Below, piece by piece: positions 18,496 to 24,909 of a DNA stretch of 64,000 bases; the stretch's first letter is position 1; each line of letters opens with the position of its first letter. The stretch comes from CAYNWT01 sp964450955 (GTDB lineage: Bacteria > Planctomycetota > Planctomycetia > Planctomycetales > Planctomycetaceae). The notes below the pieces were generated by a model. That model was not told where the DNA came from. It searched no databases and worked only from the letters and a program-made list of their open reading frames with translations. The stretch lies in NCBI GenBank assembly GCA_964450955.1, contig CAYVFI010000022.1, positions 1-64,000 on the forward strand. The letters are read 5' to 3'. A program made the translations under genes and the position numbers.

Positions 18496-19158
18496 TTACG
18501 GAGTAACGATTGTCGCTTTGTTAATATAGTCGACGTTTGGCATAGCCTGCTTCAGGTACGCGTTGCCCATGGTCGTGAGCCGACTTTGTGCATCGCGAGC
18601 CGGTTCGCCGTATTCCTGGTTGATTGAATCAACGACCTTCATGCCATCGCCCAAGACGATGCCAATTGGTGCGAAGCCCTGGTTGTCCAGGAACGTGTTG
18701 TCTTTAAAGTTGATGAACAGCTGGGTCGAACGAGAGTTTGGCTGACCAGTCTGAGCGTAAGTCAGGTAGCCGCGTTTGTTGGACTTGACCACGGGGTCGT
18801 CCTGAATCGGCGCGTCCCACTTCGCTGACATCGCCGGGTCGCCAGCGATTCCGAACTGAACCATGAAGTTCGGGACGGCTCGAAAGAAACCACACTCAGT
18901 GAAGTAGCCATCTTCGACCAGCTCCTTGAAGTGCTGTGCGCCGTTCGGAGCCCACTCGGGGTGGATCTCCAATGTGAAGTCACCCTTGGTTGTTTCGAAC
19001 AGAACCTGAAACGTTCCGGGGCCGCCACTGGCTGCTGGTCCGCCACTGGCCGCAGCGTCGGCTGTCTGAACCGGCAGATCACCTTCACCTTCCTCAACAT
19101 TCGCACAGCCGCTAAGGCTCAGCGCGGCGACGAGAACAAGACAAGTGCTGCGTATCAT
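18496..19158 (-). CDS. cyclophilin-type peptidyl-prolyl isomerase, lipoprotein
   Basis: 220 residues from the ATG at 19158, chosen because GGAG lies 6 nt upstream and the product begins with a clean lipoprotein signal, lipobox LSGC (Cys18). A Gly/Ala/Ser linker leads into a cyclophilin domain (about 50-215) with FFRAVPNFMVQFG (catalytic Arg, Phe, Met, Gln) and NSRSTQLFIN. The enzyme would isomerise prolyl bonds of exported proteins at the membrane. An acidic insertion after VQFGIAGDP fits the bacterial PpiA/B type. It is followed by its own terminator. Confidence 0.9.
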   Translation of the reverse strand: MIRSTCLVLVAALSLSGCANVEEGEGDLPVQTADAAASGGPAASGGPGTFQVLFETTKGDFTLEIHPEWAPNGAQHFKELVEDGYFTECGFFRAVPNFMVQFGIAGDPAMSAKWDAPIQDDPVVKSNKRGYLTYAQTGQPNSRSTQLFINFKDNTFLDNQGFAPIGIVLGDGMKVVDSINQEYGEPARDAQSRLTTMGNAYLKQAMPNVDYINKATIVTP

Positions 19159-19267
19159 GATTGACTCCATTCCTGGATCGAGTGTTTTTTGTTGAGACGG
19201 GATTGTCTTCAGGGACGGGTGTGTTCTCAAGTCGAATTCATGACGATCGACCGTCGAACCGAGTGTT

Positions 19268-19951
19268 TTACAGTGATATTTGGTCGCCGGGCTGCATCAG
19301 CGTCGCGGACGCGGACGTTTCAGTGGTGACTCGAGTGACCCAGTTAGCGGCGTCTACTTCGATGTACCCAAAGGTGTCGAAGTGACACGGAACCACCTGT
19401 TTCGGGCCAAGAAACTCAACGGCCCTCAGTGCGTCTTCGGGCCCCATTGTGAAGTTATCGCCGATCGGCAGGATAGCCAGATCGATTCCCGCTTCGCCGA
19501 TAAGCCGCATGTCGGAGAACAGGCCGGTGTCGCCCGCATGGTAAATCGTCGTTCCGTCCAGTGAGAACAACAACCCCGCAGGCATGCCACCGTTGCTCCC
19601 GTCCGGCAACATAGAACCATGCAGCGCGGTGGTTAGTTTTAGTCGGCCGAAATCGTGATTGAACCCACCGCCAATGTGTTGCGGATGAACGTTGCTGACG
19701 CCCTGCTTTTGTAGCCACTCGCAGATTTCAAAGTTTGCAATCACCTGCGCGCCCGTGCGTTTGGCGATATCGACGGTATCGCCAACGTGATCACCATGCC
19801 CGTGAGTCAGCACGATGTGGGTTGGATTGAGATCCGCGGCGCTGGTGGTGGCTTGTGGATTGCCGGTCAGAAACGGATCGATGAGGATCAGATAGCTACC
19901 GTGCTGAATGCTGAACGTCGAATGGCCGAGGAATGTGACGCTGATGCTCAT
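19268..19951 (-). CDS. UPF0173-type metallo-hydrolase (metallo-beta-lactamase fold)
   Basis: 227 residues. The metal ligands are HGHGDH (residues about 53-58) and later HxGDTG (YHAGDTGLFSD) and CHFDTFG near the C-terminus. These fit the small UPF0173 family related to UlaG and RNase Z-like hydrolases; the substrate is not known. It overlaps the stop of the upstream regulator by 4 nt (ATGA), so it is translationally coupled and is the last gene of a putative fae-mtdB-regulator-hydrolase transcript. Its linkage to C1 genes suggests a thioester, lactone or formyl-transfer by-product, but that is inference. Confidence 0.85.
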   Translation of the reverse strand: MSISVTFLGHSTFSIQHGSYLILIDPFLTGNPQATTSAADLNPTHIVLTHGHGDHVGDTVDIAKRTGAQVIANFEICEWLQKQGVSNVHPQHIGGGFNHDFGRLKLTTALHGSMLPDGSNGGMPAGLLFSLDGTTIYHAGDTGLFSDMRLIGEAGIDLAILPIGDNFTMGPEDALRAVEFLGPKQVVPCHFDTFGYIEVDAANWVTRVTTETSASATLMQPGDQISL

Positions 19952-21339
19952 AGTTTTGATTCCGAAGAAAGTTGGTTCATCCCCAGCTGTTCCATGCGAC
20001 GGTACAGCTTTGGTCGTGTGATTCCCAAAAGCCGCGCGGCTTCACTGCGGTTGCCACCGCTGGCGTCGAGAGCGCGTTGGATGTGTTCTGTTTCGACCTG
20101 CATCAGCAGAGGTTCCAGTTCCATCTGCGACAACTTTGGAGTCGGACTTGTGCGCCTCGCGTCCATTCCTGATCGGAACCGCATCGGCAAGTGCTGTGGT
20201 TCGACAATGATCCCATCACACTGATCAAGGGCCTGAATCACCACATGGCGGAGCTCGGTCGTATTGCCCGGCCAGTGGTACTTTTTTAATTCGGCCAGCG
20301 TTGAATCAGCGAACCCTTCAAGCTGCCGCTGTTGGCCCTGGTTCTGCTGTTCAAGAAAATACTGCGCCAGTGGCGGAAGGTCGTCCATACGCTTTCGCAA
20401 CGGCGGCAGCAAAATCTCAAGTGTTCCGCACAGCCGCACGAACTCAGGCAACAAGTCTTCATTCTCCGATAGCTGTGAGACGGACAGGCAACTGGATGTC
20501 ACCAGTCGAGAAGGCATCTCCGATTCACTCGGCGCCCAACGATCGACCAGCAACCGCTGAATGTCGCGCGGGAGGAACTCGACTGCTCGCAAAAACAACG
20601 TGCCGGTCAGCAGGTGCGGAAGCGATGTCGTTTCGCCTGATTGAGTATCAAGCATTCGCTGCAAAGCGGCCGCCAATTCGTCTGCCGATAGTTTTTGGCA
20701 GTCCAGCGGAACAAACGATGTCGAACTCAAATCGCTTTCGTTGTGGCTGACTCGTGCCAGGTGTTCTCTACCGGATCCCGGTTCGCCGGTGAAATGCACC
20801 GACGCGATTGTTGAAGTTGCCAGTCGCACCTGTTTAAGCACTCGAAGCATGCTGTTGGCGACCGCAATGACTGACGAGAACCCGTACTGTTGTCGCAACG
20901 AAAATCGCAACGACGCCAGTTCGGCGTGCAACCGCTGGGCCGGTGAGGAACCCTGAACTGCGGGATTTTCAAGCGGTCGAATAAACGTGATAACGCGATC
21001 AATCACTCCATCTCTGTTGGCCATCGGAAAGTGATGCATCATGCGAGAGATCGCTGTCCCGTCTTTGTGCGGAACAAATGCAGCCACCTGGACGTGTTCG
21101 CCTTCATAGACAGATGGTGGCGGACACAACACCGCCAACAAATTCTCCATAATCGCGCCGTCTGGTGGTGACGCGTAGTCGCAAAGGCCGCCAACGACTT
21201 CTGCTGCCGGCCACCCGGTTAGTTCAGCACAGCCGTTACTGAAAATGGTCACCTGGCGTTTCTTGTCCAGCACGTACACGGGTGCCAGAGCGGCGTTTAG
21301 CCACGCTTCAAAACCCGTACTGCGCGAACGTTTGACCAT
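19948..21339 (-). CDS. sigma54-activator-like regulator with a degenerate ATPase domain
   Basis: 463 residues. The start at 21339 is 7 bp after the mtdB stop; the longer frame would overlap mtdB. Residues 10-120 form a PAS domain (VYVLDKKRQVTIFSNGCAELTGW). The central region aligns with the AAA+ domain of NtrC-type activators and keeps LPPLRKRMDDLPPLAQYFL and WPGNTTELRHVV. However, the Walker A is GEPGSGREHL (Arg for Lys), the Walker B block reads GTLFLRAVE (no acidic pair) and the GAFTGA loop is absent. The C-terminal Fis-type HTH (NRSEAARLLGITRPKLYRRMEQLG) is intact. It can therefore bind DNA but probably cannot hydrolyse ATP or open sigma54 promoters. Confidence 0.85.
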   Translation of the reverse strand: MVKRSRSTGFEAWLNAALAPVYVLDKKRQVTIFSNGCAELTGWPAAEVVGGLCDYASPPDGAIMENLLAVLCPPPSVYEGEHVQVAAFVPHKDGTAISRMMHHFPMANRDGVIDRVITFIRPLENPAVQGSSPAQRLHAELASLRFSLRQQYGFSSVIAVANSMLRVLKQVRLATSTIASVHFTGEPGSGREHLARVSHNESDLSSTSFVPLDCQKLSADELAAALQRMLDTQSGETTSLPHLLTGTLFLRAVEFLPRDIQRLLVDRWAPSESEMPSRLVTSSCLSVSQLSENEDLLPEFVRLCGTLEILLPPLRKRMDDLPPLAQYFLEQQNQGQQRQLEGFADSTLAELKKYHWPGNTTELRHVVIQALDQCDGIIVEPQHLPMRFRSGMDARRTSPTPKLSQMELEPLLMQVETEHIQRALDASGGNRSEAARLLGITRPKLYRRMEQLGMNQLSSESKL

Positions 21340-21346
21340 GGGATAC

Positions 21347-22195
21347 TCAGAGGGACAGTTCGCGGCCAAGTTCGAAGATGGCGTTGGTGTCCAGCACCAG
21401 ATCGTTCGTGGTGAACAACTTGTGGACCGCCGCTTTGTGAATCTTCATCTTCATACCGCCCACGCCAATCGCCCCATACGCGATCGCGCCGTTGCAGTCG
21501 GCGGCGGCATCCATCACGCCGACACCTTCAATACCCAGCGGGGGAACCGCGTTGACGTCGATGAGAACCTTCGCTCCGATGCGATCCCGAGCTGCTTCGC
21601 TGATAAACTGCACTCCCGCCGCGCCGGCCGCGATGACCAGATCGGCACCTTCGCACGCGGAAACAATGGAGTCTTCATCGTCAGACCCGAATGGTTCCAG
21701 GTTCCCGCCGCCGATCCGTTCGCAAGCCGCCACCGCGCGTTCCTGCGAACGTGAGATCAGTCGTACGTTGCTTCCCAGCCTTGTTAGTATCTGAGCCGCC
21801 CGTTGGCCAACCGGACCGGTTCCCCCCAAAATCGCGGCCGTCGTTGTATCGGGTTCCAGGTGTTTCAAAGCTGCCAGAACCGCCGCGGCTGCCGTCGTAT
21901 TGGACCCATTCGAGTCCATCATTACCGACACACTAAGCGGTCCAAAAAACACCGATCGAACGGCCGCCAAAAGTTCTTCTCCCGAGGCAACGTTAGAACC
22001 ACCAACAAAGATTGCCGTGTTCTTTAGATCCCTGGGCCCTCGCGTAAACATCGCCCCATGAACCAAACCTTCCACCGCGCTGGGTATAACGCCGCCGTAG
22101 CTGAATAGTTCGTCCACATCCGAATCAACCGCGACGACGCGATCGAAAACACTTGGCTGAGCATCGGTGTCCAACTGGATCAGTATCTTCTTCAT
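21347..22195 (-). CDS. mtdB: NAD(P)-dependent methylene-tetrahydromethanopterin dehydrogenase
   Basis: 282 residues. It oxidises methylene-H4MPT to methenyl-H4MPT in the bacterial formaldehyde-oxidation route. Visible features are the N-terminal MtdA/MtdB-type segment (KKILIQLDTDAQPSVFDRVVAVD with SYGGV), the conserved MDSNGSNTTAAAAV stretch, and a Rossmann fold starting at AAILGGTGPVGQRAAQIL followed by LISRSQERA. Placing it directly downstream of fae supports MtdB rather than MtdA (which works with H4F as well). The start ATG at 22195 lies 20 nt after a terminator-like hairpin. mch, fhcABCD and H4MPT-synthesis genes are not in this window. Confidence 0.88.
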   Translation of the reverse strand: MKKILIQLDTDAQPSVFDRVVAVDSDVDELFSYGGVIPSAVEGLVHGAMFTRGPRDLKNTAIFVGGSNVASGEELLAAVRSVFFGPLSVSVMMDSNGSNTTAAAAVLAALKHLEPDTTTAAILGGTGPVGQRAAQILTRLGSNVRLISRSQERAVAACERIGGGNLEPFGSDDEDSIVSACEGADLVIAAGAAGVQFISEAARDRIGAKVLIDVNAVPPLGIEGVGVMDAAADCNGAIAYGAIGVGGMKMKIHKAAVHKLFTTNDLVLDTNAIFELGRELSL

Positions 22196-22204
22196 ATCAT
22201 CATC

Positions 22205-22242
22205 AAACCAAAAGAAGAGCCCGGTTCAACCAACCGGGCTCT
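22205..22242 (-). terminator. terminator or attenuator between fae and mtdB
   Basis: Minus strand: perfect 11-bp stem (AGAGCCCGGTT, 22232-22242 with 22216-22226) followed by CTTCTTTTGGTTT. It ends only about 10-20 nt before the mtdB start, so it would uncouple fae and mtdB or act as an attenuator. Confidence 0.75.
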
Positions 22243-22258
22243 CTCAATTCATCTTTAA

Positions 22259-22326
22259 CCGTCCGGCCAAGCCAGCAACTTACCACCCCGACCCGGCACC
22301 GCATGGATACCGATCGAACAGAACGT
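22259..22326 (-). repeat. intergenic repeat unit, copy A (after fae)
   Basis: The 22-nt core at 22305-22326 matches 32102-32123 at 20 of 22 positions (GGATACCGAT, variable base, GAAC, variable base, GAACGT). The similarity extends for about 65 nt down to a shared CCGGCC block. Both copies begin within a few bases of a minus-strand stop codon and are followed by a GGTT/AACC hairpin. Confidence 0.6.
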
Positions 22327-22330
22327 CGCT

Positions 22331-22828
22331 TTAGCCAGCGTAGAATGGGTGAGCAGCGTCGCCCTTCTTGGCCAGCATTTCGTCGACACCAGGCTCGTTG
22401 TTCATCGCGCGAGCGATCGACAGCTTTGTGGCTTCGTAGTTGTATTCGTAGATCTTCTTGTCGTCGGCAGCTTCCCAGTGAATGAACACACCGCAAACGA
22501 TGCAAAGTTCTTCGCACTGATCTTTAGGAATGACGCCGGCTTCAACTGAATCGGCAACCGCGTCAGCGACAGCTTTTTGAGCCGGACCGAACATCTGAAC
22601 CGCCTGGCGAGCGCCTTTGATTGTCACTTTGGTGACCATCACCGTGGCTGGCTTCACAGCGAGGTTTGGTGTGATAACAGCCAGTAGGTTGCTGTGCCCC
22701 ATTTTCTGGTCGGCCAGAGCGTTTGCAAACGCGGTTCCCACAGGGCCGTTCTTGTCACCGATCAGAAGATCGATGTGAGAAACTTCATTACCTTCACCAA
22801 CAAGGGCTTCGCCCACAAACATCGACAT
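22331..22828 (-). CDS. fae: formaldehyde-activating enzyme
   Basis: 165 residues, the usual length. Fae condenses formaldehyde with tetrahydromethanopterin to methylene-H4MPT. The N-terminal FVGEALVGEGNEVSHIDLLIGDKNGPVG carries the catalytic His region, and LLAVITPNLAVKPATVMVTKVTIKG and MFGPAQ are highly conserved. The C-terminal part (IHWEAADDKKIYEYNYEATKLSIARAM) is also characteristic. The gene is the first of the C1 module and is divergent from the PQQ-propeller gene, with 419 bp between them holding two strong palindromes. The presence of fae implies methylotrophy or formaldehyde detoxification; planctomycetes are known carriers of these genes. Confidence 0.95.
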   Translation of the reverse strand: MSMFVGEALVGEGNEVSHIDLLIGDKNGPVGTAFANALADQKMGHSNLLAVITPNLAVKPATVMVTKVTIKGARQAVQMFGPAQKAVADAVADSVEAGVIPKDQCEELCIVCGVFIHWEAADDKKIYEYNYEATKLSIARAMNNEPGVDEMLAKKGDAAHPFYAG

Positions 22829-22930
22829 ACGACTTAACTCCTATTTAGACGCGGCTGATACCGCTTTGGACTGACCGAAATCAGATTTACAACAGCCCGC
22901 CATTTCAAAGAAACCGGGCCACAACTTCAA

Positions 22931-22953
22931 GGAACCCGGATCACCCGGGTTCC
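22931..22953. promoter_or_regulatory. palindrome upstream of fae
   Basis: Perfect 9-bp inverted repeat GGAACCCGG / CCGGGTTCC with a 5-nt spacer, about 100 bp before the fae start. It could be an operator for a dimeric regulator, such as the Fis-type HTH protein encoded three genes downstream, or a leader hairpin. Confidence 0.4.
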
Positions 22954-22998
22954 ATTGGACAGATACACGGTTTCTGCGTCTGCCTGTCAAAGAAGAAA

Positions 22999-23032
22999 GC
23001 CGGGAACCGCAGCCCCCCATCCGGTTCCCGGC
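22999..23032. promoter_or_regulatory. second palindrome upstream of fae
   Basis: Perfect 11-bp inverted repeat GCCGGGAACCG / CGGTTCCCGGC with a 12-nt spacer. It shares the GGGAACC half-site with the palindrome at 22931-22953, in inverted order. Confidence 0.4.
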
Positions 23033-23247
23033 CCATGGTTTTTCATCCGAACCCGCATGTCCCACTCCGCCTCAACCGACCGGTTTTTTGAGGTGCATCC
23101 AAAGTCCGTGCTGCCTGAGACAGCTAGCGGATCTCGAATCTCCGGTCCAAATCGAATCCGAATTCAAAGCAGCAGATCGTTGCCTTGTGTGGTGAGCCGC
23201 AAAGGGTAAAACTCAATACGTCCGGATTACTTAACGGAACCCACCAG

Positions 23248-24546
23248 ATGTCCCGCCTTTACGTAGCATGCATTTGCCTATCCGCGATCGGCCTTTCAGC
23301 GGTCGCTGGAGAAGACACCAGCAACAACTGGCCCCGATTCCGCGGCCCCGCCGGAACAGGCCACAGTCCAGAAACCAGCCTGCCCACCAAATGGACGACT
23401 GACTCAATCACCTGGAAAATCGATCTGCCGGTTGATGGCCACTCATCCCCCGTCATTTGGGGCGATCACATTTTCCTGACCGGAACCACCGGCGGTGGAG
23501 AAAGCACGGTGAAAAGGCACGTCATTTGTCTTGACCGCGAAACGCAGAAGGTCGTGTGGGATAAAACCGTTGCCACCGGCGAAGGCGAGAAGCTTCACAA
23601 AATGAACAGCTGGGCGACCCCCAGTTGCGTAACCGACGGCGAACGAGTCGTCGCGTTTTTTGGTGCTGGCGGACTGCACTGCTTCGACTTCGGGGGCAAT
23701 CTGAAGTGGAGCCGCGATCTTGGACAGTTCCCCGGCATTTGGGGAGTAGGCGCCTCGCCAATTATTCATGACGACATGGTCATCCAAAACTGTGACGCAA
23801 TTGGTGACTCGTATCTGCTGGCCGTTAACAAGGATACCGGCAAAGACGTCTGGAAAACACCACGCCGGAATAAGCCGCGGGGCGGGTGGAGCACACCGGT
23901 TCTTATCGCAACAAAGTCTCGACAGGAACTGGTTTTAAACGGTGAGTTTGGCGTGCAGGCCTACGACCCGGCCAACGGCAAACCGTTGTGGTTCTGCAAG
24001 AGTTTCAACGGACGCGGAACGCCTGCCCCAGCGTATGGACATGGAAATTTGTACGTGGTCAGCGGCAAGCCTGGCGATGTCTACGCTGTGAAGCCCGGCG
24101 GCGAAGGCGACGTCACAAAGTCGCACATGACCTGGCACAGCCCACGCGGGGGTGGCCGAGACTTGCCATCGCCGATCCTTGTTGACAACTACCTTGTGGT
24201 TCTGGGGATGCAGGCCATCGCCACTGGCTACGACGCCAAATCGGGCAAGCAACTGTGGAAGTCACGTTTGGGCGGAAATTACTCCGCTTCGCCTGTTGCT
24301 GCGAATGGATTGGTGTACGCTGCGGCCGAAGATGGAACCGTAACCGTTTTGAAACCGGGCAAGGCCTGTGAAATTGTCGCGAAGAACCGCATTGAATCGC
24401 CGGTTGGTGAGGCGTTCCGTTCTTCAATGGCAATCAGCGACGGACAGTTGTTCCTCCGCAGCAACAAACGACTCTACTGTGTGGGTGACCGAGGAAACAA
24501 AGTCGCCAAACGAAACAACCTTAACGGGCAACGACGAAATGATTGA
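23248..24546 (+). CDS. secreted PQQ-like beta-propeller protein
   Basis: 432 residues. The start at 23248 gives a signal peptide (MSRLYVACICLSAIGLSAVAG); the longest frame adds 21 residues that do not look coding. The mature protein is an eight-bladed-type PQQ-like propeller with recurring tracts such as KDTGKDVWKTPR, ANGKPLWFCKSF and AKSGKQLWKSRLG, each blade ending near W-K/G. The opening NNWPRFRGPAGTGHSPE is typical of planctomycete outer-membrane-biogenesis or BamB-like PQQ proteins. No PQQ dehydrogenase active site is visible. The last 8 nt overlap the start of the lipoyl-like gene, so the two are translationally coupled. Confidence 0.88.
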   Translation: MSRLYVACICLSAIGLSAVAGEDTSNNWPRFRGPAGTGHSPETSLPTKWTTDSITWKIDLPVDGHSSPVIWGDHIFLTGTTGGGESTVKRHVICLDRETQKVVWDKTVATGEGEKLHKMNSWATPSCVTDGERVVAFFGAGGLHCFDFGGNLKWSRDLGQFPGIWGVGASPIIHDDMVIQNCDAIGDSYLLAVNKDTGKDVWKTPRRNKPRGGWSTPVLIATKSRQELVLNGEFGVQAYDPANGKPLWFCKSFNGRGTPAPAYGHGNLYVVSGKPGDVYAVKPGGEGDVTKSHMTWHSPRGGGRDLPSPILVDNYLVVLGMQAIATGYDAKSGKQLWKSRLGGNYSASPVAANGLVYAAAEDGTVTVLKPGKACEIVAKNRIESPVGEAFRSSMAISDGQLFLRSNKRLYCVGDRGNKVAKRNNLNGQRRND

Positions 24547-24778
24547 GTATCAGCTACCCGAGATCCACGAGGATATGGAAGACTCTGAAATCGAAGAGTG
24601 GCTCGTAAAAGAGGGCGACGAAGTTCTGGAGAACCAACCGCTACTGATCGTGCTGACAAATACATCGTCGGTTGAGATCCCGTCTCCCGCCGACGGCGTC
24701 ATCGCGCAGCTTATGCTGGCCGAAGGTGACTCCGTCGAACCCGGCGACGTCATTCTGCACCTCGAAGAAGACGAGTAG
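24539..24778 (+). CDS. lipoyl/biotinyl-like domain protein lacking the attachment lysine
   Basis: A 79-residue single-domain protein with the biotinyl/lipoyl attachment fold: YQLPEIHEDMEDSEIEEWLVKEGDEV, then SPADGVIAQLMLAEGDSVEPGDVILHLEE. In active domains the beta-turn reads E-T-D-K-A between these blocks. Here the aligned stretch is VLTNTSSVEIPSP, with Thr at the lysine position and Asn for Asp, so it cannot be lipoylated or biotinylated at the usual site. ATG at 24539 overlaps the preceding stop (24546), giving coupled translation with a secreted propeller gene. There is no signal peptide. It may be a decoy or a purely structural adaptor. Confidence 0.8.
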   Translation: MIEYQLPEIHEDMEDSEIEEWLVKEGDEVLENQPLLIVLTNTSSVEIPSPADGVIAQLMLAEGDSVEPGDVILHLEEDE

Positions 24779-24782
24779 CCCC

Positions 24783-24838
24783 ATCGTGCCATCTCTCCCG
24801 CTTGCGGGAGAGGTCGGGCCCCAGGACCTGGAGAGAGC
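24783..24838. repeat. dispersed palindromic hairpin element, copy 2
   Basis: Stem CTCTCCCGC (24793-24801) with GCGGGAGAG (24804-24812), continuing into GGTCG. It is the reverse-orientation relative of the element at 1-50. It lies 15 nt after the lipoyl-like gene and 72 nt before the stop of the convergent hydrolase gene. Confidence 0.55.
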
Positions 24839-24909
24839 CTTCGCCCAGGCACTTCCAACCTTTGCATCCGGTTGCCCGTCCGCCGGAGAGACGACCCCTG
24901 ATCGCATCC

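Larger units (their letters stand above)
22829..23247. other. divergent intergenic region between fae and the PQQ gene
   Basis: A 419-bp region with no convincing gene. It holds two perfect palindromes (22931-22953 and 22999-23032, listed separately). The words CCGGGAACC/GGTTCCCGG recur. I cannot point to a clean -35/-10 pair for either gene. Confidence 0.4.
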
